Positions 14,452 through 21,817 of a stretch of DNA of 26,523 nucleotides are shown here, one piece after another; position 1 is the first letter of the stretch, and every line of letters starts with the position of its first letter. The stretch spans positions 1-26,523 of IMG/VR virus record IMGVR_UViG_3300013138_000730; one strand, 5' to 3'. The notes beneath the pieces were generated by a model. That model ran no database searches. It was not told where the DNA came from and saw only the letters and a list, made by a program, of their open reading frames with translations. The position numbers and the translations under genes were made by a program. Origin of the DNA: a virus.

Positions 14452-16450
14452 TACGATATTTTTCGACAGATTCGACGTACTGTTTCAAATCTTCCGAGTT
14501 GCTTCCGTAGAATCTTTCCGATATTTCTCGGTAGTTCTTGATGTAATCCTCATTTATCGATTGGTTCAATCCTGAACTACGAGCGATACCGGAACCTCCT
14601 CCGTTCAATTCGTTCAGGATACCGTAATCGTAATTCGTTCCACGGTTGAAGTAAGCATCCTTCAGGTACTTCTCGTGAACTTCTGCCATGTAATCAGCCG
14701 GCATCCTATCGATCTCGGCATTAGCTATTTCCCAAAAATTAGGAGATTCAAAGAACGCTGCAGTATTCACGCAAGTCATAGCAAGGTCGTCATTGCCGCT
14801 CTGACCTCTGTAAGTACCATTCCTGGTCCTACCGAACGATCCAAGCTCATGAATCGTCTTGAACTCGTTGGGCAGAATCTTATTCACAGCAGTCAGATAC
14901 TTGAACCTTTCACAGAACTTTATCTTATTATTAACGTTCAACTTAAGGCCAGGTTTCCAAGCTTGAGCTGCTTCCGTGTGCTTGGAAAAGATTAACATAC
15001 CACTCCAGTAGTTTTCGTTCTGCATGATCTTGTCCATGATGTACTCGCCCTTGTGGTTCAATTCCACCAGGAGGCGTACTTTTTCTGGATTGAAAACCTT
15101 GTAAATTAGGTGCGACAGTGCATTGCAGTATTGATTGATGTCCTTAGTGTTCGTTCTGAAAGCCCCTACTTGAACAAGAGCAAAAATGTCAGTCTCGTTC
15201 TTGATGAATTCCTTGACGAGTTCTAGCATTTTTATGGGCAGAGCAACGAACTTGAATATGTTGATGATAGAGTAGTCCCTATTGAGTCCATCCGCCGTAT
15301 CGACGGAAAATACGTACATGTGAGGATCCAATTTTATTTCCTCTATGGTCAGCTTTGCAAAATTAGGGTGAGTGGTAAATCCTTCCAATAGGGATATGAC
15401 GTCGGGTTCTTCAGCCCATGCTGGCGTGGTGTACGGCAATCTGAGCTTGAATATTTTCTTGAGCGTTTTAGAAGACAGTAAGAGGACGTCGGACGAGAAG
15501 AACTGCAACCCGTATTCCTGGTTGAAGTCTTCTTCCGAGCCTAAGTCGGAAATAGTTCTCCGCTTCCAGTCTTCGTCCCTTTCTGGAACCTGCCACCAGT
15601 CGACCCTTAGCGCAGTATACTGGTTCTTTCCGTTCAGAGCGTCCATGTAAATGTCGTAGAACTTATTCATACCGTTAGGTGTGGAAGTGATGATGATTTT
15701 CGATTTCGATGTGGAAGCTGAGATGGTAGGGTAAATAGCACGATAGAAGAAGTTCAAGTACGATGGATTGATGTGGGCGAACTCGTCGATGTACAGCAAG
15801 TGGACCGTGAAACCGATACCAGTATTCTTCGTGGTGGTACGACCGATAAGTCGACATCCATTATCGAATCTCATCGACATGACGTTGTTAGAAACGCAAC
15901 CGGGTTTTAAGAAGAAAGGCAAATGCTCGAGCACGGACTTGATCTTGTCTATGACTTCCTTCGTCGTCGTTGCGATGTTAGCAACGGTCAGAACGTTCTT
16001 TTCTGTCTGGAATATCAGGAACCATGTAATGAAGATAACTGCCGTGACGGACTTACCGATCTGACGGGAAGCGTTCAGAATGTTCATTCTGTTTTTCTTG
16101 AATGCGGTTAGGATTTCTTCCTGGTAATCGCGCAAGGTTATCTGTTGGACTCCATCGTCCGTCATTACTTGGGTATACGTATTCGCGAAGTAAAGAACGT
16201 CGTTCTTACACTTGCGGATTTCCTCAACCTCTTCCGGTGTGTATTCGAAAATGAGATTGGGTTTCTTCCATACTGGATCGTTATCCTTGAACGGGGAGTT
16301 CTTGATGGTCTTGCTGTCTATGACTCCATCCTCAACGTCCTGCAGTAGCTTATCGACTCGTTCCGAGGTCCATATCGCTAGATTCTCCTGGTCAAGGTTT
16401 GATAGTTTTATTCTGGACGATCCGCCAGTTTCGGTTAGAAAATCTTTCAT
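14429..16450 (-). CDS. Terminase large subunit, T4 gp17-like
   Basis: The DNA-packaging motor ATPase and headful nuclease. 673 residues: ATPase domain with the gp17-type Walker A ASRQIGKS (127-134), Walker B LLYIDEF (218-224) and coupling motif TSTPNG (255-260), then the RNase H-like nuclease domain opening with the acidic strand VFSVDTADGLNRDYS (380-394), a later acidic strand RLLVELN, and NDDLAMTCVNTAAFF near 560. Length is slightly above T4 gp17 (about 610). The ATG overlaps the stop of the gp16-like gene as ATGA, reproducing the T4 gene order 16-17. The start choice is supported by that overlap. Confidence 0.95.
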   Translation of the reverse strand: MKDFLTETGGSSRIKLSNLDQENLAIWTSERVDKLLQDVEDGVIDSKTIKNSPFKDNDPVWKKPNLIFEYTPEEVEEIRKCKNDVLYFANTYTQVMTDDGVQQITLRDYQEEILTAFKKNRMNILNASRQIGKSVTAVIFITWFLIFQTEKNVLTVANIATTTKEVIDKIKSVLEHLPFFLKPGCVSNNVMSMRFDNGCRLIGRTTTKNTGIGFTVHLLYIDEFAHINPSYLNFFYRAIYPTISASTSKSKIIITSTPNGMNKFYDIYMDALNGKNQYTALRVDWWQVPERDEDWKRRTISDLGSEEDFNQEYGLQFFSSDVLLLSSKTLKKIFKLRLPYTTPAWAEEPDVISLLEGFTTHPNFAKLTIEEIKLDPHMYVFSVDTADGLNRDYSIINIFKFVALPIKMLELVKEFIKNETDIFALVQVGAFRTNTKDINQYCNALSHLIYKVFNPEKVRLLVELNHKGEYIMDKIMQNENYWSGMLIFSKHTEAAQAWKPGLKLNVNNKIKFCERFKYLTAVNKILPNEFKTIHELGSFGRTRNGTYRGQSGNDDLAMTCVNTAAFFESPNFWEIANAEIDRMPADYMAEVHEKYLKDAYFNRGTNYDYGILNELNGGGSGIARSSGLNQSINEDYIKNYREISERFYGSNSEDLKQYVESVEKYRNENESNR

Positions 16451-17184
16451 ACGAGTGAGTTAACATCCTCCGATAGATCATCGATCTTATCCTCGATGGT
16501 GCCCTGAGAAATTCCGAACTTCTGAATGAGCTCGGTTTTTTTGCTCGGATTGGTTCGAGAATCGTCGACTTCTGGGTTATCGACCTCCTCTGCTGTTATC
16601 TCTTTCATGATATTTTTGGTCCCAGCGGTGATGTAGAATTGTTTTTCTGTTGCTAGAAGAGGGGTGACGGTCGATCCGTTAGTTCCCTTTTGCGTGACGT
16701 CCTGATTGATCTTCTTGTACGTGTCCTCTAGGAATAGCATGTAATTCGCCTGAGTCTTCACGACGGTTGTCAGTTTGTCCTGTAATTGTCCGAAAACTTC
16801 GAACAGACGAGGATGAGTGTTTCCCTGGTTTATTTCCTCAGCGATTTTTTCGATCGCCATCCTTAAGGTCTTTAATTGGAAGAATATGTTCGAGATGCTC
16901 GTGTTGTCCAGTATCTGTTTCTGCTTCAAGTACTCTACGTTATCGATGACTCCTAGATCGACGTAGAATTTCAGCATGGATCCAGTAATGTCCTTGGCCT
17001 GCTTTTCGAACTTACGATTCATTTCTTCGAAATCGATGGGCGGAGCCGCTGCGATTTCTCCCATCTGTTCGTCAATGACGTCTTCCTCGGCGCTAGGTCC
17101 TCCGGAATAACCTCTAAGCAGATCCTCAAGTTCTCCGCGGATCTGTTGCTTCTTTTCCTTATTGAAAACTTGTTGACCTGCCAT
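16447..17184 (-). CDS. Terminase small subunit, T4 gp16-like
   Basis: Recognises phage DNA and stimulates the gp17 motor. 245 residues: an acidic, disordered N-terminus (1-60), a helical core (about 62-165) and a Ser/Asp-rich C-terminus. The core phrase THPRLFEVFGQLQDKLTT (123-140) parallels SPRHMEVFATLMGQMTTT of T4 gp16, and EKQFYITAGTKNIMKEI (180-196) parallels NATVFMGSPTELMDEI. It lies directly upstream of the large subunit with an ATGA overlap and is longer than T4 gp16 (164 residues) because of both tails. Alignment is from memory by eye. Confidence 0.78.
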   Translation of the reverse strand: MAGQQVFNKEKKQQIRGELEDLLRGYSGGPSAEEDVIDEQMGEIAAAPPIDFEEMNRKFEKQAKDITGSMLKFYVDLGVIDNVEYLKQKQILDNTSISNIFFQLKTLRMAIEKIAEEINQGNTHPRLFEVFGQLQDKLTTVVKTQANYMLFLEDTYKKINQDVTQKGTNGSTVTPLLATEKQFYITAGTKNIMKEITAEEVDNPEVDDSRTNPSKKTELIQKFGISQGTIEDKIDDLSEDVNSLV

Positions 17185-17429
17185 TAGTTTATCCTATTTT
17201 CGTTCTTGTCCAATGCTGGGTTGGCAAAGATTTTTACCTGTTTTATCGCTTCAATGTGTTCGTAGATGTACTGTTCCATGTAAGAAAGGAACGTATCCAT
17301 AGTCGAATTCGCTCCGAACATCTGATTGGACAAAGTTTTTCTCAAAACGTTTCCCTTGTACATGAAACCCAAATGGAGTCTCTTATCCTTTCTGTTGTAT
17401 ATCGTCCAATAAATGGAATTCCTTATCAT
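17184..17429 (-). CDS. Small hypothetical protein between gp6-like and gp16-like genes
   Basis: 81 residues (IYWTIYNRKDKRLHLGFMYK, then a helix with MEQYIYEHIEAIKQVKIF). Starts with an ATGA overlap with the gp6-like gene and ends in a TAATG overlap with the gp16-like gene, so it is certainly in the same operon. The pattern looks like a beta hairpin plus helix; no family is recognised. Confidence 0.65.
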   Translation of the reverse strand: MIRNSIYWTIYNRKDKRLHLGFMYKGNVLRKTLSNQMFGANSTMDTFLSYMEQYIYEHIEAIKQVKIFANPALDKNENRIN

Positions 17430-19111
17430 AAAAGGGTCAATTTTTTACGCGATGCTTTCTGAGCTTTGATCTCGATGTTTACTGCACCAAGAGAAGTTTC
17501 GGAAATTCCTTCCTGGTAAACGTTTCCGTAACGATCCTTCCATCCTCCCCTGATAACCGGAAATTCGTCGATCTTCATGATTATGTCGTTGAACTCGTCC
17601 AACCCGGTGTACGAATTTGAATCCCTTGCTGGATCGGCAATGAAAGCTAGTTCGTTAAGCTCCGAAACGATTGAAATGCTTACGGAGTCCACTCCATTCA
17701 CGCTTTCGATCACGGAAATCAGATCGCTCTTTGGAACACGATCGTTCCTGGATAACTTGATGAAGTAATTTCCGAGAGAGTCTATGATGTCGGACTTGAT
17801 GATTTCGTTTTCTACATCGTCGAATGCAATGATGCTAACGTTCAGAACGTACTTTATGAGAATTGGGTCCAATAGAGTTATGTCTGTGGATACTAGTTTC
17901 GTTCCGGATCTTTCTACGTACTTCAGAAGCTCGTTCTTTTGGAACTGAGTCAACGAGAAGTTCGCTAACGGAAGCTTGAAGTAATCGGAGCTTTGCAGGA
18001 ACAGCTGAGTGACGTCAGGAATGAGGAACACGTTGATCATTCTAGTGTCGGTTTCGCTAAGGAAAACTCGAACGGTCGAGAACATCTGCATCTTGTGAAA
18101 TAGGACCTCGTAATTGTCCACGTTAACCAGTGCGAAATTCTTTGAAGCTTTCGGCCCTATCAATCTCGTCAGCTCAATGTCTTCAGGATCGACTCCGAAA
18201 CTAGGTGGGCTGATCGTCACGATGTCGAAATACTCGTTCAAATTTATCTCGTCTCCCAAAGGAGAGAATGCGGTTTCAGCAAACGTGAATTGAATCTGCC
18301 TAGGATCGTCAACTCTGATGTTTCCGCCAGCTCCTTCCGATACTAAGTACTCGACTATGATCTCGCTTCCGGCATCCGGAATCTTTCCCATTGAACCGTT
18401 TCCGAAGTAAAGGTCCAAGCCGTTCGTTATGCCAGTCTTCGTTATGAAGCCCTTTGCATTTCTAGGAATGTCTAGCATCGATTCATACCTTGTCCACTGT
18501 TCGCCGTTCACGTAAACGTTAACTCTGAACTGATCGATGTAAAAGTTATTGGGGTATCCCAAGCTGAAACTGTCAGTTGGTTTTCCTTTGGCAGTTACTG
18601 TTTGACTTTCGATGTCTCCCTGGCGGAGGCTGAACACGGCCATGGTTTCTGGGCCGATCAAGTTCAGTCGTACTTCATCCTGCGGTAGTTCCATCACGTA
18701 TGTCAATCCGTTGTTAGTACACGTGAGCCTGAACAGGTTGTTTAAGATTACCTTATTCGCGGGAGCAAGTATTCCAGGCTTCCTCAGGATCCTTATCTGA
18801 GCTGTCGCTCCGATCGCCCTGCTAGGATTGTGGCCAGCCAACGTAGTCAAACTGTAGATTGATGAAGGTCTCGATGCCTCGTAGACGTTAAGCTCAGTTA
18901 TGGAATCTTCGAGGTAGTAGAATATGAGCTGACTTAGGTTCTCAAAAACGATCAGAAGCTGGCCAAACGGCGAGGCTGCTGTGAATATTGCTCTGCCTTG
19001 CTTGTACGTGTCCTGTAGAAAAGTAATCGTTTCACCAAGAATATCACCGATCCTTATTTTAAGGCTGGTGAAGAGCCTGAGCGAAGTATTTTGACTTGTG
19101 TTGCTGGCCAT
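17426..19111 (-). CDS. Baseplate wedge protein, T4 gp6 / baseplate J-like
   Basis: Forms the dimeric wedge ring of the contractile-tail baseplate. 561 residues: an N-terminal helical part with FTAASPFGQLLIVFENLSQL and IFYYLEDSITELNVYEA (about 42-80), as in gp6-like proteins; a beta-rich middle with GLDLYFGNGSMGKIPDAGSE (about 230-250) and VEYLVSEGAGGNIR, characteristic of baseplate J-type proteins; and a C-terminal part with repeated alpha/beta units (DIIDSLGNYFIKLSRNDRVP, KSDLISVIESVNGVDSVSIS). T4 gp6 is about 660 residues, so this is somewhat shorter. An AATAAATAA site lies 22 bases upstream and the gene heads the gp6-gp16-gp17 unit. Confidence 0.9.
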   Translation of the reverse strand: MASNTSQNTSLRLFTSLKIRIGDILGETITFLQDTYKQGRAIFTAASPFGQLLIVFENLSQLIFYYLEDSITELNVYEASRPSSIYSLTTLAGHNPSRAIGATAQIRILRKPGILAPANKVILNNLFRLTCTNNGLTYVMELPQDEVRLNLIGPETMAVFSLRQGDIESQTVTAKGKPTDSFSLGYPNNFYIDQFRVNVYVNGEQWTRYESMLDIPRNAKGFITKTGITNGLDLYFGNGSMGKIPDAGSEIIVEYLVSEGAGGNIRVDDPRQIQFTFAETAFSPLGDEINLNEYFDIVTISPPSFGVDPEDIELTRLIGPKASKNFALVNVDNYEVLFHKMQMFSTVRVFLSETDTRMINVFLIPDVTQLFLQSSDYFKLPLANFSLTQFQKNELLKYVERSGTKLVSTDITLLDPILIKYVLNVSIIAFDDVENEIIKSDIIDSLGNYFIKLSRNDRVPKSDLISVIESVNGVDSVSISIVSELNELAFIADPARDSNSYTGLDEFNDIIMKIDEFPVIRGGWKDRYGNVYQEGISETSLGAVNIEIKAQKASRKKLTLL

Positions 19112-19132
19112 TTCTGGAATATTTCTTTCTTG

Positions 19133-19141
19133 TTATTTATT
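19133..19141 (-). promoter_or_regulatory. Late-promoter-like site AATAAATAA
   Basis: Minus strand GCTAATAAATAACA, 22 bases before the ATG at 19111. Heads the gp6-gp16-gp17 unit. Confidence 0.55.
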
Positions 19142-19179
19142 AGCGAATGTTCAGTTATGCGGTTAACGTTGACTTGGAA

Positions 19180-19722
19180 CTATGCAACAGTCCAAGTTAT
19201 TTCATCAATTATTGCCCAATCATCTATAGAAGCTACGCCAGTCATCATAAAAAATAGCATTCCAGTTCTTGATGCAGTATACGAACCAGAAGCGGTTGTT
19301 ACCGAACTTGGACTGGCGGTAACAGAACAATCAATAATCGGCCCAATCGGGTATCCTACGCTCAACCCTATGTTACTTTTGTACTTGAAAGAATAATTGT
19401 ATGTGACTCCATTTGTTTGCGAAAATGATTGCTCTGCTACATATAAGAAATACGCACTAATCGACCTATTTGCAACAAATTTTTGAGCACGTCCAGAAAA
19501 GCCGTCGGTTCCGTTTATGATGGTGCACGTAGCTGCAGTTCCTGTACGAATCCAATCATCTGCAACTCCGTCAGAATCAGTATCCACCCAACTGGTAGTT
19601 CCAATACCATCGCCGTTTTTAATCAAAGAATTCGAGGTATTAATTAAGTAGATTTTGTATGGAGCATTAGGTTCCATCTCTAATCTATCATTTGTTTGAT
19701 TTAGGATCAGTCTATTCGCCAT
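19180..19722 (-). CDS. Fibre- or carbohydrate-binding-like protein
   Basis: 180 residues. After a short N-terminal strand region comes LIKNGDGIGTTSWVDTDSDG then VADDW (about 33-57), a phrase typical of sugar-binding modules appended to phage fibres, and then a jelly-roll-like pattern of strands (SISAYFLYVAEQSFSQTNG, YNYSFKYKSNIGLSVGY) ending IDDWAIIDEITWTVA. This suggests a single beta-sandwich domain that binds a surface glycan (inference). The same phrase occurs in the decayed gene at 24827-25259, so the two are related. It looks AT-richer than its neighbours. A promoter-like site lies 16 bases upstream. Confidence 0.7.
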   Translation of the reverse strand: MANRLILNQTNDRLEMEPNAPYKIYLINTSNSLIKNGDGIGTTSWVDTDSDGVADDWIRTGTAATCTIINGTDGFSGRAQKFVANRSISAYFLYVAEQSFSQTNGVTYNYSFKYKSNIGLSVGYPIGPIIDCSVTASPSSVTTASGSYTASRTGMLFFMMTGVASIDDWAIIDEITWTVA

Positions 19723-19737
19723 ACTGTTTCTTTTTTA

Positions 19738-19746
19738 TTATTTATT
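19738..19746 (-). promoter_or_regulatory. Late-promoter-like site AATAAATAA
   Basis: Minus strand GATAATAAATAATA, 16 bases before the ATG at 19722. It stands back to back with a plus-strand copy at 19762-19770, forming a divergent promoter region. Confidence 0.55.
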
Positions 19747-19761
19747 ATCGAATGAACCAGC

Positions 19762-19770
19762 GATAAATAA
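19762..19770 (+). promoter_or_regulatory. Late-promoter-like site GATAAATAA before tmRNA
   Basis: Plus strand GCGATAAATAAATG, 30 bases before the mature tmRNA 5' end. It overlaps the TATAAT element by two bases, so the tmRNA may have two promoters used at different times. Confidence 0.4.
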
Positions 19771-19783
19771 ATGTAGTATAATA
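19769..19783 (+). promoter_or_regulatory. Promoter-like element with TATAAT before tmRNA
   Basis: AAATGTAGTATAATA, identical to the element before the FkbM gene (1573-1587, minus strand). TATAAT at 19777-19782 ends 17 bases before the mature 5' end of the tmRNA, leaving a short leader for RNase P to remove. Confidence 0.5.
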
Positions 19784-19799
19784 CGTAGGAGATTTATCC

Positions 19800-20203
19800 G
19801 GGGGTGAACGGCATTGACGTGAGCGATCGGGTTAAACTTGCATGCCGAGAATGATACCATCTCGCTAACTGTATCAAAACTGTAAGTGGCAACACTACAA
19901 TCTGGGATCTCATCAATGGCACCGCTGTTGCTGAGAGCGTTGACGAGCTAGCACTAGTTGCGTAAACCGTTGGCCGCACTTGCCAACGACCATCGAAGAA
20001 AGGTGCACGTACGGAAAATCGGCAATAGTACCGTTTCGAAACCGTGGAGCCGAAATCATCCACGACAGGTTCGCTGACTGGACCCTAAGTCAGTTCAAAA
20101 AAGAAGGGCAAAGGTTTTGTTGGCTTCGTAAAACCAACTAAGCATGTGAACGAAAGTTTAGTCAAGCACTAAACGGACATGGGTTCGAATCCCATCACCT
20201 CCA
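19800..20203 (+). ncRNA. ssrA: Transfer-messenger RNA (tmRNA), one-piece
   Basis: Phage-encoded tmRNA that would rescue stalled ribosomes and tag the released peptide. The 5' end GGGGGTG pairs with CACCTCC (20196-20202) as the acceptor stem, with A20203 as discriminator; CCA is not encoded (CGG follows). The T arm is ATGGG-TTCGAAT-CCCAT (20179-20195). The 5' domain contains the conserved CTTGCATGCCGAG. The tag frame opens at GGC (19888) just after a TAAGT context, parallel to TAGTC-GCA in E. coli, and closes at TAA 19963-19965. The 404-base length exceeds the usual 360 or so because the tag is long. Downstream bases to 20203 should form pseudoknots, not traced here. It is followed by a terminator and a homing endonuclease. 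Confidence 0.92.
19888..19965 (+). other. tmRNA tag reading frame (25 residues plus stop)
   Basis: The resume codon is GGC (Gly). The tag begins GNTTIWDLINGT, continues AVAESVDE and ends LALVA-stop. The last residues match the ALAA/ALVA signal recognised by ClpXP-type proteases. At 25 residues it is much longer than the usual 8-15, and the IWDLI stretch is hydrophobic. A glycine resume codon is, from memory, typical of Bacteroidota tmRNAs. Confidence 0.8.
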
Positions 20204-20211
20204 CGGGAATG

Positions 20212-20262
20212 AAATGTACCTTAGTCGCAGATATATAAATCTAAAACTGAGGTACATTTTTT
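20212..20262 (+). terminator. tmRNA terminator that also hides the endonuclease ribosome site
   Basis: AAATGTACCTTAG (20212-20224) pairs with CTGAGGTACATTT (20247-20259) as a 13-bp stem with one G-T wobble around a 22-base loop, followed by a T run to 20262. It should end tmRNA transcription. The GAGG ribosome site of the following gene lies in its 3' arm and a TATAAAT promoter-like box lies in its loop. Confidence 0.75.
20234..20240 (+). promoter_or_regulatory. Late promoter TATAAAT in the terminator loop
   Basis: ATATATAAATC, the closest match in the window to the T4 late promoter TATAAATA. A transcript starting about 6-7 bases downstream would lack the 5' arm of the hairpin and leave the ribosome site of the GIY-YIG gene free. 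Confidence 0.6.
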
Positions 20263-20970
20263 ATGCCACGTAAGCAACACACTCACCACTATATCTATCG
20301 AATCACATGTTCTGTTACTGGTAGATATTACATCGGCATGCATTCCACTTCTGATCTCGAAGATAATTACTTGGGAAGTGGTACTCAATTATGGCGATCG
20401 AAAAACAAACACGGTAAGCATACGCATACCAAAGAAATCCTAGAATTTTTACCAGACCGAAAGGCTTTAGCAGATAGAGAACGAGAGATCGTTAACGAAT
20501 CGCTAATTGCTGATCCTATGTGCATGAATTTAATGAAGGGCGGAGAAGCTGGAGGATTTATGAATGAAGAGCATCAACTAAAATGCTCATCTGCCGGCGG
20601 AAGAACCACCAATCCAGAGAAATCGAAGAAGGCCAGCGAAAAGATGAAGGAATCGAATCGCAAAATGATGGAGCAAGGAATTCATCATACTCCTAACTGG
20701 ATAGGTAAACACCATCGACCGGAAATTCGCGAATTGATAGGTGCGAATAGTTCAGTAAAACAGAGAGGTTCTAGAAATTCGCAGTTTGGAACCAGATGGA
20801 TCTCTAATGAAGTTGAGAGTATAAAAGTTAAGGATGAAAATCTCCAAGTGTATCTAAATAATGGTTATCAAATGGGAAGAAAAAAGAAAGTAGTAAAATC
20901 AGAAAGCGACCTAGCAATAGAAAGGGCTTGTGAAATAGCCAGGCAACACCCGGAAGATCCGGGGTTATGA
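20263..20970 (+). CDS. GIY-YIG homing endonuclease (T4 Seg / I-TevI type)
   Basis: A mobile-element nuclease that cuts a target near its own insertion site in phage DNA lacking it. 235 residues: the catalytic GIY-YIG domain at about 9-90, with HYIYRITCSVTGRYYIG (9-25), DNYLGSGT and EREIVNESLIADP; then DNA-binding NUMOD3-like repeats (IGKHHRPEIRELIGANSS, 147-164) and GSRNSQFGTRWISN (168-181), typical of this family. It is free-standing, not intron-borne, directly after the tmRNA. A GAGG ribosome site lies 10 bases before the ATG, inside the terminator hairpin. The stop is followed in the same frame by 25 sense codons that look like the end of another gene. Confidence 0.92.
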   Translation: MPRKQHTHHYIYRITCSVTGRYYIGMHSTSDLEDNYLGSGTQLWRSKNKHGKHTHTKEILEFLPDRKALADREREIVNESLIADPMCMNLMKGGEAGGFMNEEHQLKCSSAGGRTTNPEKSKKASEKMKESNRKMMEQGIHHTPNWIGKHHRPEIRELIGANSSVKQRGSRNSQFGTRWISNEVESIKVKDENLQVYLNNGYQMGRKKKVVKSESDLAIERACEIARQHPEDPGL

Positions 20971-21048
20971 CCTAGTTATACACAAATGACAATGATGGGA
21001 CCCGGCGGTTCTGGAACTTCTGGTACTTCTATGCCAATGAATAAATAA
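20971..21048 (+). pseudogene. Leftover 3' end of a displaced plus-strand gene
   Basis: The frame of the endonuclease continues past its TGA with PSYTQMTMMGPGGSGTSGTS then MPMNK-stop. An ATG at 20986 could make a 20-residue peptide, but the Gly-Ser-Thr linker and lack of a ribosome site look more like the C-terminal end of a virion protein whose body is gone. The tmRNA/endonuclease insertion upstream is the obvious cause (inference). It ends four bases before the gp15-like ATG. Confidence 0.4.
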
Positions 21049-21052
21049 AGGT

Positions 21053-21817
21053 ATGAAAACCTTAAATACAGACGACATTTTTCTCAGGAACCTTTCCATT
21101 TCCTTTCTGGAACTCCTTAATACGACAATGACGATAAGCATGTCGAGAAACGATATGAAAGAAACGTTCTCCGTTCCATTCATGTACAATTACGGAATAG
21201 ACGAGGGTTTCCTAAAGGATTTTTACATTGGTCTCCCTGACAATTGCAATATTCCGGTTGCAGAAGGAACGTATGATATGATCCCAAGGGGAATCATCAC
21301 CCTCAATTCGTTCCAAGTAAAGAACTCCGACATTACGAACCGTTTCATTAGGGGTCAGTACACCGAAACGGAAAGGGGAACTCAAGAAGAGAACGTTCTG
21401 ACCGGTTATTCCGCTCAGCTTTACTCGTTACCTCTCGCAGTCAAGTTCGATGTCAAGGTGATAACCGGAAGCATCAATCAAGCTTTCAAGGTAGCGGAAA
21501 GCATTCTCGATCTCGTGTATTCCAATCGGGTGATGTACTTTCAATACAAGGGAGTACGAATTCCTGCACAGTTCCATTTCCCAGAACAAGAAACGATCGA
21601 TAAGAAGTATGCATTTACTTATTCCGATAACAACAAGCTAAACGTAAATATCCCAGTGGATGTAGAAACGTACTTCCCAAGCTTCGAACAGTCATCGAAG
21701 AGACACAGCAAGAACGTCATGGAAAGAATTCTCGTTAGGGAGTTCGACGAAGAAGGTCATCTGATCAATAAAGTTTGGGTGGATCAGAACACTGCGCCGG
21801 TTCCGCCGGAAGAGTAA
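21053..21817 (+). CDS. Tail sheath stabiliser/completion protein, T4 gp15-like
   Basis: Caps the sheath and joins tail to neck in T4-like phages. 254 residues. The N-terminal DDIFLRNLSISFLELLNTTM followed by SRNDMKETFSVPFMYN (31-46) corresponds to SSFRRYATLMGDLF and KFIRVPITYAS of T4 gp15. The centre has IPRGIITLNSFQVKNSD (like LPRINLHLVDFSYN) and then LPLAVKFDVKVITGSINQAF, like the IYELSIFTRYEDDMFQIVEQ stretch; the C-terminal part has VNIPVDVETYFPSF (like LTFEVNGWMYPP) and a proline-rich end. Length is close to T4 (272). It is on the plus strand, unlike the other structural genes, and converges with the next gene on TAATTA. Confidence 0.65.
   Translation: MKTLNTDDIFLRNLSISFLELLNTTMTISMSRNDMKETFSVPFMYNYGIDEGFLKDFYIGLPDNCNIPVAEGTYDMIPRGIITLNSFQVKNSDITNRFIRGQYTETERGTQEENVLTGYSAQLYSLPLAVKFDVKVITGSINQAFKVAESILDLVYSNRVMYFQYKGVRIPAQFHFPEQETIDKKYAFTYSDNNKLNVNIPVDVETYFPSFEQSSKRHSKNVMERILVREFDEEGHLINKVWVDQNTAPVPPEE

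Noticed and set aside
19794-20063. Minus-strand ORF across the tmRNA
   Set aside because: The region folds as tmRNA, and the ORF has no promoter or homologue pattern.
20949-20963. CCCGG-loop-CCGGG hairpin at the endonuclease end as a terminator
   Set aside because: Only five base pairs and no T run; it lies inside the coding sequence.
21040-21048. AATAAATAA as a late promoter for the gp15-like gene
   Set aside because: It lies only 4 bases before the ATG, so transcription would start inside the gene; it coincides with the AAT-AAA-TAA end of the leftover frame.
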